Shown here one piece after another: positions 1 to 10,064 of a DNA stretch of 64,000 bases. The stretch is from Betaproteobacteria bacterium UKL13-2 (GTDB taxonomy: Bacteria; Pseudomonadota; Gammaproteobacteria; Burkholderiales; Usitatibacteraceae). How positions within the stretch are numbered: the stretch's first letter is position 1; every line of letters begins with the position of its first letter. Both the position numbers and the translations under genes were made by a program. The stretch lies in NCBI GenBank assembly GCA_001602455.1, contig CP012157.1:2847733-2911732 (forward strand). The letters run 5' to 3'. The notes below the pieces were generated by a model that worked only from the letters and a program-made list of their open reading frames with translations, was not told the DNA's origin and ran no database searches.

Positions 1-139
1 ACCTCGGTGCCTAGAATGCCGACGGATTGCATGGTACGAGACATATAACTGACAATTCCGATCTTGACTGCCGAAAAAAACTGACCCCGCCGCAACTTGA
101 CTCGCGACTGTAACCAATGACTGCCCTACTCATGCACCT

Positions 140-279
140 CTAGGGGCACTTCTATAAACCTGCTGCGTGGGCGAATTTCGCGCCTGCGGTGCTCGCCGTA
201 CCTAGGTACGTGTCCCGTGTTTGCCAAACCCGTCGGCACGAACTTCGCCCGCTCGCGACGGTTTCGAGAAGTTCCCTAG
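140..279 (+). repeat. MITE-like intergenic repeat, copy 1
   Basis: A ~140-bp non-coding element whose ends are imperfect inverted repeats: CTAGGGGCACTTCTATAAAC at the left and, read on the other strand, CTAGGGAACTTCTCGAAACC at the right. Related copies lie at 25533-25662 (same orientation) and 60111-60233 (opposite). It sits just downstream of pnp and carries no convincing gene. Bases 1-139 hold nothing else I can support. Confidence 0.7.
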
Positions 280-315
280 CCTGAATAGATGTCCTTTTCC
301 ATTCTCAAAAAGTGC

Positions 316-2466
316 TTACTGCGCTGGCGCGTCGCCCACCGGCACTTCGGCCGCTTGCTCTGATCGGGACGCCTTCGCTGGCGGCTCAATCAGCGCCTTC
401 ATCGACAAGCGTACACGACCCTTATCGTCTGCTTCCATAACCTTCACTTTGACGATCTGGCCTTCTTTCAGGTGATCAGCCACGGCATTTACTCGCTCAT
501 GGGCAATCTGCGAGATGTGTAGCAGACCATCTTTACCGGGCAGGAGTTGAACGATGGCACCGAAGTCCAGCAGGCGTACGACCGGGCCTTCGTAAATACG
601 GCCAACTTCAATTTCTGCCGCGATTGCCTCAATACGCTGTTTGGCCGCTTCGCCAGCTTCACCGGAGAGGCAAGCGATAGAAATTGTGCCGTCGTCTTGT
701 ATATCGATCTCGGTACCGGTTTCGCGAGTGATCGCTTGAATAACGGAGCCGCCTTTGCCGATAACTTCACGGATTTTGTCCGGATGAATCTTAATTTTGA
801 TAATGCGCGGCGCGAATTGCGAAAGCTCGGAGCGCGCAGTTGGCACCGCTTGCTTCATCAACCCCAAGATATGCATGCGCCCTTCGCGCGCCTGCTTCAA
901 TGCAACATCCATGATCTCCTTGGTGATACCGGTGATCTTAATATCCATTTGCAGCGCCGTAATGCCAACTTCCGTACCAGCGACCTTGAAGTCCATGTCG
1001 CCAAGGTGATCTTCATCCCCCAGAATATCGGTCAACACCGCAAACTTGCTTCCTTCTTTAATCAGCCCCATCGCAACGCCTGCAACGTGCGCTTTCATCG
1101 GCACACCTGCGTCCATCAGCGACAAGCATCCGCCGCAGACCGAGGCCATCGAAGACGAGCCATTCGACTCGGTAATCTCCGATACAACGCGCATCGCGTA
1201 GCCGAACTCCGCTTCGCTCGGTAGTACTGCGACGAGCGCACGCTTGGCCAAGCGCCCGTGTCCAATTTCGCGACGCTTTGGCGAACCCACACGTCCAGTC
1301 TCTCCTGTCGAATAGGGCGGGAAGTTGTAATGGAACATGTAGCGGTCGTGATACTCCCCCTGCAAGGCATCAATAATCTGTGAATCCTTCAACGACCCGA
1401 GCGTTGCGACGACTAGCGCTTGTGTTTCGCCACGGGTGAACAGTACCGAGCCGTGGGTCCGCGGCAGAACTGAGGTGCGGATCGAAATCGGGCGAACAGT
1501 GCGCGTATCGCGACCATCGATGCGCGGTTCGCCGTTGAGAATTTGTCCGCGAACAATTTTTGACTCAATCGCGAACAGCAATGAAGATACCGTGTTCTTA
1601 TCAGGCGCACCTTCTTCGCCGGTGCACAGTGTCGCAATGACGCGCTTGTTAATCTCCGATAGCTTTTCCGAGCGGGCGCCTTTTGATTTGATGCGGAACG
1701 CATCATTCAGGTCGTTGGCCGCCATGGCATTAATCTGGTCAATCAATGCTTGCGGCGGCGCTGGCGGCGTCCAAGCCCATGAATCTTTACCCGCTTCATC
1801 AGCCAAATCTAGAATGGCATTGATGACGGCTTGCTGCTGCTCATGCCCAAACACCACTGAACCCAGCATGACGTCTTCCGGCAGTTCCATTGCTTCTGAT
1901 TCGACCATCAACACAGCAGAATTGGTCCCCGCAACAATCAAATTCAGCTTAGACGTTTCGAGCTCGGTTTTTGTGGGGTTCAGAATGTACTGGCCGTCGA
2001 TATAACCGACACGCGCCGCGCCAATCGGCCCCTCAAACGGTACGCCTGCAAGGGTCACGGCAGCAGATGCGCCTATCATCGCCGGAATATCTGAGTCGAT
2101 TTCAGGATCAATCGAAAGGACGGTGGCAATGATCTGGACTTCGTTGTAGAAACCATCCGGGAACAGCGGTCGAAGTGGTCGGTCAATCAAGCGACTGGTC
2201 AAAATTTCCTTCTCTGAAGGACGGCCTTCACGCTTGAAAAAGCCGCCCGGGATTTTGCCGGCTGCAAATGTTTTCTCTTGGTAATCAACCGTCAGCGGAA
2301 AAAAGTCCTGCCCTTCCTTTGCATCCCTGCGCGCCACGCAAGTGACCAATACAACCGTATCGTCAAGTGACACAAGGACTGCACCGTCGGCCTGCCGCGC
2401 AATTTCACCCGTTTCGATGGTGAGCGTGTGGCGCCCGTATTGCAGTGTTTTCTTTATGGCTTTCAT
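316..2466 (-). CDS. pnp: Polyribonucleotide nucleotidyltransferase (PNPase)
   Basis: PNPase is a phosphorolytic 3'-5' exoribonuclease that degrades RNA to nucleoside diphosphates and works in the degradosome. The 716-residue protein has the full family architecture: two RNase PH-like domains (about 1-220 and 310-545) separated by a helical domain, then a KH domain (about 550-610, containing [13 protein letters not shown]) and a C-terminal S1 domain (about 620-690, containing [16 protein letters not shown]). Length is normal for the family. The ATG start gives the usual N-terminus for this enzyme. It is the last gene of the block, 181 bp after rpsO with a terminator hairpin between them, so part of its transcription must read through or start separately. 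In Escherichia coli PNPase represses its own mRNA; whether that happens here cannot be seen. Confidence 0.98.
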   Translation of the reverse strand: MKAIKKTLQYGRHTLTIETGEIARQADGAVLVSLDDTVVLVTCVARRDAKEGQDFFPLTVDYQEKTFAAGKIPGGFFKREGRPSEKEILTSRLIDRPLRPLFPDGFYNEVQIIATVLSIDPEIDSDIPAMIGASAAVTLAGVPFEGPIGAARVGYIDGQYILNPTKTELETSKLNLIVAGTNSAVLMVESEAMELPEDVMLGSVVFGHEQQQAVINAILDLADEAGKDSWAWTPPAPPQALIDQINAMAANDLNDAFRIKSKGARSEKLSEINKRVIATLCTGEEGAPDKNTVSSLLFAIESKIVRGQILNGEPRIDGRDTRTVRPISIRTSVLPRTHGSVLFTRGETQALVVATLGSLKDSQIIDALQGEYHDRYMFHYNFPPYSTGETGRVGSPKRREIGHGRLAKRALVAVLPSEAEFGYAMRVVSEITESNGSSSMASVCGGCLSLMDAGVPMKAHVAGVAMGLIKEGSKFAVLTDILGDEDHLGDMDFKVAGTEVGITALQMDIKITGITKEIMDVALKQAREGRMHILGLMKQAVPTARSELSQFAPRIIKIKIHPDKIREVIGKGGSVIQAITRETGTEIDIQDDGTISIACLSGEAGEAAKQRIEAIAAEIEVGRIYEGPVVRLLDFGAIVQLLPGKDGLLHISQIAHERVNAVADHLKEGQIVKVKVMEADDKGRVRLSMKALIEPPAKASRSEQAAEVPVGDAPAQ

Positions 2467-2572
2467 TCGGGAATTCCCTTGATGTTTACAGTTAGGTTGA
2501 TTTCGTTTTAAGAGGCGGCATTGCGACTGTTAGGTGATCAGTCCGGCTAAAAATCGCAGCAAAGTCGTCACG

Positions 2573-2617
2573 CAAAAAATGAAAAGCCCCGCTGCCAATA
2601 TTTGGGACAGTGGGGCT
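2573..2617 (-). terminator. Rho-independent terminator after rpsO
   Basis: On the minus strand, AGCCCCACTG pairs with CAGCGGGGCT (one G-U pair) across a 13-nt loop, followed by TTTTCATTTTTT. It lies just after the rpsO stop and before pnp, so it probably attenuates rather than abolishes readthrough into pnp. Confidence 0.8.
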
Positions 2618-2647
2618 CGTTTAGCTCGGTTGGGTGGTTAAAGCCGC

Positions 2648-2914
2648 TTACTTACGCAGGCCAAGTTTGTCGATCAGTGAACGGTAGGTATCCAGTTTCG
2701 TGCGCTTGAGATAATCCAACAAGCTACGGCGCTTCGAGACCATGCGGAGCAAACCGCGACGGCCATGGTGATCTTTTACGTGCTTCTTGAAGTGCTCGGT
2801 AAGTTCGTTAATGCGGTTAGTCAGCAACGCAACTTGAACTTCAGGGGAGCCGGTATCGCCCTTAGCACGGGCGTGCTGCGCAATCACTTCGGCGGTTCTT
2901 ACGGTGGTCGTCAT
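2648..2914 (-). CDS. rpsO: 30S ribosomal protein S15
   Basis: S15 binds 16S rRNA early in 30S assembly. The 88-residue protein has the family's near-invariant features, including [14 protein letters not shown] (about 20-33), the HHGRRGLL segment (about 49-56) and the C-terminal [10 protein letters not shown]. The length matches the usual 88-89 residues. It lies between truB and pnp in the conserved order. A strong promoter is visible directly upstream (TATAAT at 2995-2990) and a terminator follows, so it can be transcribed independently of the upstream nus-infB operon. Confidence 0.98.
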   Translation of the reverse strand: MTTTVRTAEVIAQHARAKGDTGSPEVQVALLTNRINELTEHFKKHVKDHHGRRGLLRMVSKRRSLLDYLKRTKLDTYRSLIDKLGLRK

Positions 2915-2989
2915 ATTGAGCCTATCGAATCAAACACCCTATCGTGGGTGATTACGGCGTTCAGAACTATTCCTACTAGCGAGACCGAA

Positions 2990-3019
2990 ATTATAGCGCG
3001 AAAAGCCCAAAAACCGCAA
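2990..3019 (-). promoter_or_regulatory. Sigma70-type promoter of rpsO-pnp
   Basis: Minus strand: TTGCGG (3019-3014), an 18-bp spacer, then a consensus TATAAT (2995-2990), about 75 bp upstream of the rpsO start. The -10 is perfect and the -35 keeps TTG. Confidence 0.6.
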
Positions 3020-3138
3020 CAAAACCAGCGGTTTTGCGCGAATCCAGCCTGAACATTGCATGGGGGGCGCGCTCGAAAGCGGGTGAGGGAGTGAACAGGT
3101 GAGCGATTTTTCGCCTGGCCGACCGAAGCATACTCAGA

Positions 3139-4065
3139 CTAGTGCTTGCCAGTTGCTATTAGTCGGCCTGGCGTGAGTCGCCACGTTTGGCCCGACTGCA
3201 CCGTCTCGCCGACGCCCAAAAAGCGACCAGCCTCATCCCAAACGGCGGCTTCCATCGCCGAGGGGTTGTCGGTGGCAAAATCGACCCAGCCACCGTTGCA
3301 AAAAATGGTGGCATCCGACTGCGCGAGCCGTATTACGGGTAGCGATGCGACAAGCGCTTCCGCTGGCAGTAGCAACTGCGAGGCGTCGGTTTCTGAGAGC
3401 GCCCGCAATCGGTCAAGCTCGACAGCGGTGGCGACGGAAAATCCTCCTGTCGCGGTCCGACGAAGTCCGATCAGGTGTGCGCCGCACCCGAGTGCGCGCC
3501 CGATATCCTCGGCCAATACCCGCACATACGTACCTTTGCTCACATCGACATCGACCACCATCAATGCCGCATCCAACGAAACGAGATGTATCCCAAAAAT
3601 GGTGATATCTCTTGCTTCCCGTTTAACTTCAATTCCTTGTCTTGCTAACTTATAAAGTGGCACACCGTCTTGTTTCAAAGCCGAATACATTGGTGGGGTT
3701 TGCACTTGTGGCCCAAGAAACTGCGCTAAGACTTTTGTGACACGATCGTCGTCCACTTCCACAATGCCGGACGCGGTGATGATGCCCTCGGTATCGCCAG
3801 TCGAGCTGACCTCGCCAAGCTTGAGCGTTGCGCGGTAGGATTTAGCAGCATCCAGCATAAAGCGCGAATACTTTGTCGCCTCGCCGAAACACACTGGGAG
3901 CAAGCCGGTGGCAAACGGATCAAGCGTTCCCGTATGCCCCGCCTTCTCTGCACGAAAAATTCGTTTCGCCGCCGCCATCGCCTGAGTAGACGATAGCCCC
4001 ACGGGTTTGTCGAGTAGTAACACCCCGTCGAGCTTTCGCCGGATAATTCGAGCCGAAGAATCCAT
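3139..4065 (-). CDS. truB: tRNA pseudouridine(55) synthase
   Basis: TruB converts U55 of the T-loop in tRNAs to pseudouridine. The 308-residue protein carries the N-terminal motif GVLLLDKPVGLSST (14-27) and the catalytic loop GHTGTLDPFATG with the essential aspartate at residue 49. Further C-terminal are the TYVRVLAEDIGRALG segment and HLIGLRRTATG, both typical of the family, and a short PUA-like tail. Length is normal. It follows rbfA by 113 bp in the same direction, as in the conserved infB operon. The ATG start leaves the short basic leader usual for TruB. Confidence 0.97.
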   Translation of the reverse strand: MDSSARIIRRKLDGVLLLDKPVGLSSTQAMAAAKRIFRAEKAGHTGTLDPFATGLLPVCFGEATKYSRFMLDAAKSYRATLKLGEVSSTGDTEGIITASGIVEVDDDRVTKVLAQFLGPQVQTPPMYSALKQDGVPLYKLARQGIEVKREARDITIFGIHLVSLDAALMVVDVDVSKGTYVRVLAEDIGRALGCGAHLIGLRRTATGGFSVATAVELDRLRALSETDASQLLLPAEALVASLPVIRLAQSDATIFCNGGWVDFATDNPSAMEAAVWDEAGRFLGVGETVQSGQTWRLTPGRLIATGKH

Positions 4066-4178
4066 CTATGAGAGTTGCCCTCGCCGATCTAGCCCGAATA
4101 CTTCACAGCTCGCCCGCAGCGTCGAAGCACATTGCCTCGCCCCCATGCAATTTGTTCAGGCGAGCGCCGTGCAGCTCG

Positions 4179-4562
4179 CTACGCCGCGGGCGCATCGCCT
4201 TCCAGCGGATGTTTGGCATCATCGGCAACCGCATCACTGATGAGCTTAGCAATATGTGCGCCCCGCTCAATTGAGTGATCCACTTCAAAATGCAGCGCTG
4301 GAGTCGTGCGAATCGTGAGCCGCTTCGCCAACTGCATACGTAAAAATCCAGCGGCACTGTTGAGGCCGTTCTTGCAAGACTCAGCCTGCGCCTGGTTTCC
4401 GAGCTGCGTAAAAAAAATCTTGGCGTGTGAATTGTCACGCGCCAATTCCACACCAGTTAAGGTCACCATTGATACGCGTGGGTCGCGCATTTCTAGTCGG
4501 ATGAACTCCGATAACTCGCGTTGAATTTGGTCCGCGATTTTGCGGTTACGTGAGTCAGCCAC
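4179..4562 (-). CDS. rbfA: 30S ribosome-binding factor A
   Basis: RbfA is a KH-fold factor that binds the 30S subunit near helix 1 of 16S rRNA during late maturation and cold adaptation. The 127-residue protein begins with the typical RNRKIADQIQRELSEFI and has the family segment TLTGVELARDNSHAKIFFT (35-53). Near the C-terminus, TTPALHFEVDHSIERGAHI is the recognised end of the KH-like domain. Length is normal. It lies 37 bp after infB and before truB, the conserved order. Confidence 0.96.
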   Translation of the reverse strand: MADSRNRKIADQIQRELSEFIRLEMRDPRVSMVTLTGVELARDNSHAKIFFTQLGNQAQAESCKNGLNSAAGFLRMQLAKRLTIRTTPALHFEVDHSIERGAHIAKLISDAVADDAKHPLEGDAPAA

Positions 4563-4599
4563 AGTAATTCGATCGGCTTAGAGGCGAGACGCCGACCAC

Positions 4600-7314
4600 C
4601 TAGGCCAGCGTCCGCGCTACTTCGGTCGTCTCAAACGCTTCGAGCTGGTCGCCTTCTTTAATGTCATCAAAATTCTTCAATGACAATCCACACTCAAAGC
4701 CCGCCTTGACTTCCTTAACATCATCTTTGAAACGCTTCAGCGAATCCAACTCGCCGGAAAAGATAACAACGCCGTCTCGCAAAAGTCGCACGGAGGCGCC
4801 CCGCTTAATCAACCCGTCGAGCACGAAGCAGCCAGCCACTGCGCCAACCTTCGAAATCTTAAAGACGTTTCGGATCTCGACCAAGCCGAGCACCATTTCT
4901 TTGATCTCCGGTGACAGCAATCCACCTAGCGCGGCTTTGACATCATCGACGGCCTCATAAATGATGCTGTAGTAGCGCACTTGCACCCCGGCGTTTTCGA
5001 CCAACTTGCGTGCGCTCGCGTCGGCGCGCACGTTAAAGCCGATAATGACTGCCTTTGAGGCCAGTGCGAGGTTGACATCCGATTCCGTGATTGCGCCGAC
5101 CGCCGCATGAACAACATTTACCTTGACCTCAGCGGTCGTCAGTTTACCTAGGGCGTGCGAAAGCCCCTCGTAGGAACCTTGGACGTCAGCCTTAATGATG
5201 ACAGTAAGCGACCTGACTGCACCCTCGCCCATTTGCTCGAATGCGTTTTCAAGCTTCGCCGCTTGCTGCTTCGCCAGCTTGACATCGCGATACTTGCCTT
5301 GACGGAAAAGCGCGATTTCGCGCGCCTTGCGCTCATCATTCAACACCATCATGTCATCCCCCGCGCCCGGGACGTCGGTGAGTCCTTGCACCTCAACGGG
5401 GATGGAAGGCCCGGCGCTATCCACGGCTTTGCCATCCTCATCGATCATTGCACGTACGCGGCCAAAAACACCACCCGCAAGCAACATATCGCCCTTCTTA
5501 AGCGTGCCTGACATCACCAGCACCGTCGCGACGGGACCACGCCCCTTATCCAAACGCGCTTCAATCACGACACCTTTGGCTGGCGCATCAGGAACCGCTT
5601 TCAATTCAGCGACCTCTGCGACGAGCAAGATCGATTCGAGCAGCGTGTCGATGCCAGCGCCTGTCCTCGCAGAAACGGGGACGAACATCACATCGCCCCC
5701 ATACTCCTCGGGCAACACATCATTGGCGACGAGATCTTGCCTAACGCGCTCCAGGTTGGCTTCCGGTTTATCAACTTTGTTGATCGCAACAATCATGGGC
5801 ACGTTTGCCGCCTTCGCATGCGCAATCGCCTCCTTAGTTTGTGGCATAACACCGTCGTCGGCCGCCACCACCAATACAACGATGTCGGTGATCTGCGACC
5901 CACGGGCGCGCATCGCCGTGAAGGCTTCGTGACCCGGTGTATCCAAGAACGTGATCATGCCGCGTGGCGTTTGAACGTGGTAGGCGCCGATATGTTGCGT
6001 AATGCCGCCAGCTTCACCTGAAGCGACACGAGCGGTTCGAATTTTGTCGAGCAACGACGTCTTGCCGTGATCAACGTGCCCCATGATCGTCACCACTGGC
6101 GGGCGCGTAATCATGTCCTCTGGTTTGTGTTCGACTGCGGTTTCAAGGTATGCCTCTGGATCATCCGCTTTCGCCGCGCTTGCGGTATGTCCCATTTCTT
6201 CAACAACAAGAATAGCGGTCTCTTGGTCTAGTACCTGATTAATCGTGACCATCGAACCGAGCTTCATCATCGTCTTGATGACTTCAGCCGCTTTCACAGC
6301 CATCTTTTGCGCGAGCTCACCCACGGTAATGGTTTCTGGCACGAGCACCTCGCGAACCACAGGCTCCGCCGGCGCTTGGAATGCGCTTGCGTCCGGGTCT
6401 TCGTGGTGCGCCTTGGCTCGACGACCGCGCCAACCTTCGCGACCGCCAGAAGTGTCACCGCGCGTCTTAATCGCACGGCGTTTACTCGCGTCGTCAGCCC
6501 AACTGGTCGCCTTCGCAGGCTTCTTCGCAGGCTTCTTGTCAGTCTTAACTTGGCCGTCTGCATCTTTGATAACTGGACGATGCAACGTACCTTCTGTGGG
6601 TGCCGGGTCCTTTTTCAGAACGACCCGCTCACCAACGCGTGGACGATTTTGGTCGGCCACAATCGTCTTGGAGACTTGTGTAATAGGCACCTGCGGCACC
6701 TGCGGCACCCCCGGGGCAATCGCGGCGCGAGCAGCCTCTGCGGTTGGGGATGGGGTTAGGTTTGGCGTTGGCGTTAGTAATGGCGTCACATCGACGACAG
6801 GCTTTACCGCGGCAAGTGCATCTTCCGCGCCGGGTTCCTCATCCGCCTCTTTCTTGGTGCGACGCTTCGGCGCAGCGGACTTTGCCTTTTCTTCGGCTTG
6901 TTTCGCGAGCAGTGCTGCTGTGCGCTCCTCTTCGATCTTGCGCTTGGCAAGCTCTTCCTCATCGAGGATCGGCTGTGCAACTTCCAGCGGCACTTCTAGC
7001 GGCACTTCGGCGGCCGCATCGACCTTCACAAACGTGCGCTTTTTCCGCACTTCGACCTGAATAGTGCGCGCTTTACCCGTTGCATCCGCCTTCTTGATTT
7101 CGGATGTCTGCTTACGCGTCAGAGTGATTTTCTTTTTCTCGTCCTTATGGCCATGCGACTCCTGCAAATACGCGAGCAAACGTGTCTTGTCCGCCTCCGC
7201 GAGTGAATCGCTAGGGGCGGCCTTAGCAACACCGGCTGATTTGAGCTGCTCAATAAGCAACTCTGGCGTCAGCTTAAGTTCCTTGGCGAATTGTTCAACG
7301 GTCGTTTGTGCCAT
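4600..7314 (-). CDS. infB: Translation initiation factor IF-2
   Basis: IF-2 is the GTPase that places initiator fMet-tRNA on the 30S subunit and promotes subunit joining. The 904-residue protein has an N-terminal IF2-N helix domain (about 1-55), a long low-complexity charged and Pro/Ala-rich linker (about 60-320), a second IF2-N domain, and the GTPase. Its G1 loop is GHVDHGKTS (about 411-419), followed by the DTPGHEAF and NKVDK motifs. Beta-barrel domain II and the fMet-tRNA-binding C-terminal domain complete it. Length is within the family range; the variable linker accounts for differences. It lies 64 bp after nusA in the conserved operon. Confidence 0.98.
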   Translation of the reverse strand: MAQTTVEQFAKELKLTPELLIEQLKSAGVAKAAPSDSLAEADKTRLLAYLQESHGHKDEKKKITLTRKQTSEIKKADATGKARTIQVEVRKKRTFVKVDAAAEVPLEVPLEVAQPILDEEELAKRKIEEERTAALLAKQAEEKAKSAAPKRRTKKEADEEPGAEDALAAVKPVVDVTPLLTPTPNLTPSPTAEAARAAIAPGVPQVPQVPITQVSKTIVADQNRPRVGERVVLKKDPAPTEGTLHRPVIKDADGQVKTDKKPAKKPAKATSWADDASKRRAIKTRGDTSGGREGWRGRRAKAHHEDPDASAFQAPAEPVVREVLVPETITVGELAQKMAVKAAEVIKTMMKLGSMVTINQVLDQETAILVVEEMGHTASAAKADDPEAYLETAVEHKPEDMITRPPVVTIMGHVDHGKTSLLDKIRTARVASGEAGGITQHIGAYHVQTPRGMITFLDTPGHEAFTAMRARGSQITDIVVLVVAADDGVMPQTKEAIAHAKAANVPMIVAINKVDKPEANLERVRQDLVANDVLPEEYGGDVMFVPVSARTGAGIDTLLESILLVAEVAELKAVPDAPAKGVVIEARLDKGRGPVATVLVMSGTLKKGDMLLAGGVFGRVRAMIDEDGKAVDSAGPSIPVEVQGLTDVPGAGDDMMVLNDERKAREIALFRQGKYRDVKLAKQQAAKLENAFEQMGEGAVRSLTVIIKADVQGSYEGLSHALGKLTTAEVKVNVVHAAVGAITESDVNLALASKAVIIGFNVRADASARKLVENAGVQVRYYSIIYEAVDDVKAALGGLLSPEIKEMVLGLVEIRNVFKISKVGAVAGCFVLDGLIKRGASVRLLRDGVVIFSGELDSLKRFKDDVKEVKAGFECGLSLKNFDDIKEGDQLEAFETTEVARTLA

Positions 7315-7378
7315 GCGTTACCTTGTTTCTACGTGCTCGGGTTGCGATTGTATGAAAGACGATGTTGCCAATGTTGGG

Positions 7379-8878
7379 TCAAGCAGATTCTGCGGCAAAC
7401 CACGGGGCGCGAGCCGTCATAATCAACTCCTTCGCGCGTGCCTCATCCATGCCCGTGATGTCGGTCAACTCGTCGATCGCGAGATCCGCAAGATCCTCCA
7501 TCGTGCGGACGCCTTTCGAGGCCAATAAGTGCGCGGTGTCGGTATCCATGCCCTCCATTGAAACTAAGTCATCTGCGCCGGTTTCCATGGTCTCTTCGGA
7601 CTTGATGGCGGCAGTCACGAGGGCGTCGCGCGCACGGCGACGCAATTCATTGATGGTCTGCTCATCGAATGCTTCAATCTCAAGCATCTCGCTGAGTGGT
7701 ACGTAAGCCACTTCTTCAAGATTGCTAAAACCCTCTTCGATCAAAATCTGTGCAACCTCTTCATCAACATCGAGCTTTTCAACAAACAGTTGCTGGATGG
7801 ACTGTTGCTCCGTAGAGCGGCGCTCGTTGGCCGTTTCTTCAGTCATGATATTGAGCTGCCAGCCAGTGAGCTCAGAGGCCAGACGCACGTTTTGTCCGCC
7901 ACGGCCAATGGCCTGTGCAAGTTGTTCTTCATCCACCACCACATCCATCGAATGCTTCTCTTCATCAACGATGATCGAGGACACTTCTGCTGGCGCAAGT
8001 GCGTTGATCACGAACTGTGCCGGGTCAGCCGACCAGAGAATGATATCGACCCGCTCACCGGCTAATTCCCCTGTGACGGCTTGGACACGTGAACCGCGCA
8101 TTCCAACGCAAGTTCCAATTGGGTCAACCCGCGGATCGTTTGATTTAACGGCAATCTTGGCACGCAGGCCAGGGTCGCGCGCCGCCGACTTAATCTCAAG
8201 CAAGCCTTCTTCGATTTCCGGGACTTCCAACTCGAACAGCAGCTTAATGAAGTCCGGCGAGATGCGGGAGAGCACCAACTGTGGCCCACGCAGATTGCGG
8301 TCGATCTTCAGCAGGAAGGCGCGCACACGATCACCAACACGCAAATTCTCTTTTGGGATCAACTCGGATTTTGGCAGCAGGGCTTCGATGCGACCGGATT
8401 CAACGATCACGTTGCCGCGCTCCATCCGCTTGATGGTGCCGGTTACCAGTTGCTCGTCACGCGCCAAGAAATCCTGAAGGATCTGTTCGCGTTCGGCATC
8501 GCGGATTTTTTGCAGAATGACCTGCTTCGCCGTTTGCGCGCCGATACGGCCAAAATCAACGGCTTCCAGCGGCTCCTCAATCACATCACCAAGCTGCAAA
8601 TTTTCACCGCGCTCGGGGGCATCGGTGATCGCGATTTGCCGCGCTGGTTCCTCGTGCTCTTCATCTGGCACGACGGTCCAGCGACGAAACGCCTCGTATT
8701 CGCCAGTGAGTCGATCGATTTCAACCCGCACGTCCGCTTCTTCTTGAAGCACCTTATCGGCAAATTTTCGTTTGGTTGCTGATGCCAACGCCATTTCCAA
8801 CGCGATAAAGACGGTCTCTCTTGGGACGCTTTTCTCTCTCGCGAGGGCATCGACCAGCAACAAAATTTCTCGACTCAT
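7379..8878 (-). CDS. nusA: Transcription termination/antitermination factor NusA
   Basis: NusA binds RNA polymerase and modulates pausing, termination and antitermination. The 499-residue protein has the N-terminal polymerase-binding domain (about 1-125), an S1 domain (about 130-200), and two KH domains (about 230-345) containing [17 protein letters not shown] and [13 protein letters not shown]. Two acidic helix-hairpin-helix repeats (about 360-490) follow, the longer form found in Gamma- and Betaproteobacteria. It lies 60 bp after rimP and 64 bp before infB, the conserved order rimP-nusA-infB. Confidence 0.98.
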   Translation of the reverse strand: MSREILLLVDALAREKSVPRETVFIALEMALASATKRKFADKVLQEEADVRVEIDRLTGEYEAFRRWTVVPDEEHEEPARQIAITDAPERGENLQLGDVIEEPLEAVDFGRIGAQTAKQVILQKIRDAEREQILQDFLARDEQLVTGTIKRMERGNVIVESGRIEALLPKSELIPKENLRVGDRVRAFLLKIDRNLRGPQLVLSRISPDFIKLLFELEVPEIEEGLLEIKSAARDPGLRAKIAVKSNDPRVDPIGTCVGMRGSRVQAVTGELAGERVDIILWSADPAQFVINALAPAEVSSIIVDEEKHSMDVVVDEEQLAQAIGRGGQNVRLASELTGWQLNIMTEETANERRSTEQQSIQQLFVEKLDVDEEVAQILIEEGFSNLEEVAYVPLSEMLEIEAFDEQTINELRRRARDALVTAAIKSEETMETGADDLVSMEGMDTDTAHLLASKGVRTMEDLADLAIDELTDITGMDEARAKELIMTARAPWFAAESA

Positions 8879-8938
8879 TTTTTACATCTCCATCGTATCT
8901 GCCCGTCCGCTAGTGGACAGTCGCAGGTTTATTTTTTT

Positions 8939-9463
8939 CTAGAACTGTGGGATCAACCGCGCTTTTTCGATCTGGCTAAGATTCACGCACACGGTTTTGT
9001 CGCTTTCACTCCCAGCCGACGCGGCTTTATCCACTACTTTCTTCGCTTTTCCCGATTTGCCCATCGACTTAGCCGACTGTTCTCCATCGGCAATCAGAAA
9101 CGTCACTTCATCTTCTTCTACGCCCGACACCACGCCATCGAAGCGCTTGCGGTTCTCAACCATCGTATTCAAACGCACCCGCACCGGTTGGCCGCGAAAG
9201 CGCCAAAAATCCTTGGCTGTCTTTAACACCCGATCCAACCCTGGGGAAGAAATCTCCAGCCGCTCGTACTCGACGTTTTCGACTGTTAGTGCATGCGAAA
9301 GCTGATTACTGACTTTGCCGCAGTCCTCAACCGTGACAAAACCCTTGCCTTCCGGCCGATCAATGAACACTCGAAGCAGCCCGCGCGGGGCTCGCTCGAT
9401 CTCGACGAGCTCCAGCGAGAAGCTCCTCAATGCGTCATCAATGATTTTTTCCAAGTTTGCCAA
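8939..9463 (-). CDS. rimP: Ribosome maturation factor RimP
   Basis: RimP is needed for 30S subunit maturation. The 174-residue protein has the hallmark ISSPGLDRVLK (about 72-82) and VTVEDCGKVSNQLS in the N-terminal alpha/beta domain, then an SH3-like C-terminal domain. That domain carries an unusually Lys/Ser/Ala-rich insert (about 130-155) before the final strand. RimP proteins are usually near 150 residues, so this insert explains the extra length. It is the first gene of the nus-infB operon. Confidence 0.95.
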   Translation of the reverse strand: MANLEKIIDDALRSFSLELVEIERAPRGLLRVFIDRPEGKGFVTVEDCGKVSNQLSHALTVENVEYERLEISSPGLDRVLKTAKDFWRFRGQPVRVRLNTMVENRKRFDGVVSGVEEDEVTFLIADGEQSAKSMGKSGKAKKVVDKAASAGSESDKTVCVNLSQIEKARLIPQF

Positions 9464-9593
9464 TCTACAAGTCCTCTGCGCGTGCTCCTTGCGCCAAGGT
9501 CGTACATCGGCGGTGCTAAGAAGGCAGTCGCCTCCCGGTCAGCCTGAAGCCAATCGCCCCAACTGAAACCAACACCCATAAACGCAAGAAACA

Positions 9594-9626
9594 AAAAATG
9601 GGCCGAAGCCCACTCCGAAAAGTATA
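9594..9626 (-). promoter_or_regulatory. Possible rimP-operon promoter and 5' hairpin
   Basis: On the minus strand there is a good -10 hexamer TATACT (9626-9621), with only a poor -35 (CTGAGG). It is followed almost at once by TGGGC-TTCG-GCCCA and six T residues (9612-9594). The hairpin looks like a short intrinsic terminator or a 5'-end stem-loop in the leader about 130 bp upstream of rimP. The rest of 9464-10064 holds the receptor-side repeats listed next and no gene I can support. Confidence 0.35.
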
Positions 9627-9686
9627 CCACTTGACTATCGAGCCTCAGAGAGTTTTTTGACTTTGCCCCATCAATCTGCCCGGCTG

Positions 9687-9739
9687 ACTCGTCACGTAAA
9701 GCGTGACGAGTAGCCAACACATGTCGCCAAATGGCGACA
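9687..9739. promoter_or_regulatory. Two adjacent inverted repeats (possible operators)
   Basis: ACTCGTCACG-TAAAG-CGTGACGAGT (9687-9711) is a perfect 10-bp dyad. Ten bases on, TGTCGCC-AAAT-GGCGACA (9722-9739) is a perfect 7-bp dyad. They lie between the divergent rimP operon and the first TonB receptor. There is no T-run on either side, so protein binding is more likely than termination. The regulator is unknown. Confidence 0.45.
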
Positions 9740-9904
9740 AATCGCGTCATGTCGCCGCCCATGGTCGGCCGAAATATCAAACATGTTGGCTCTGTTGACG
9801 CTAAAGCGCCTTCAATTGACCAACCTGATAGTGTTGCAATCTCGCAACAAACATCCCAAATGGCATCGGGGATCGATACACGAGGACGAGGTGAAAGCTA
9901 CAAT

Positions 9905-9948
9905 GTCATGTCTTTGTCGTGTCTTTGTGATGTCTTTGTCATATTTTT
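9905..9948 (+). repeat. Four tandem 11-bp direct repeats upstream of receptor 1
   Basis: GTCATGTCTTT, GTCGTGTCTTT, GTGATGTCTTT and GTCATATTTTT follow each other without spacers, about 120 bp upstream of the first receptor's start. An 11-bp period is close to one helical turn, so a protein could bind the copies on one DNA face. Confidence 0.6.
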
Positions 9949-10064
9949 TGACACGTTTTTCACTTTTTGTCGTAGATCAGTGCGGTCTGTCTTTCGCTGG
10001 ACACATTCGTGTCGGCGCGGGACTGTCCGTTGCATCGCCAAATTCCCCACTAACGAGGTTATTC

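Noticed and set aside
1-44. Minus-strand reading starting at ATG 44 and leaving the window (SRTMQSVGILGTEV)
   Set aside because: Only 15 codons are visible, there is no ribosome site, and no family is recognisable. It could be the start of the gene after pnp but cannot be supported.
6245-7060. 271-codon plus-strand reading opposite infB
   Set aside because: Complementary frame of the Ala/Pro/Lys-rich IF-2 linker; low-complexity composition with no domain.
9783-10064. In-frame N-terminal extension of TonB receptor 1
   Set aside because: It would place about 94 residues before a clear signal peptide and covers the direct repeats. ATG 10065 has the ribosome site.
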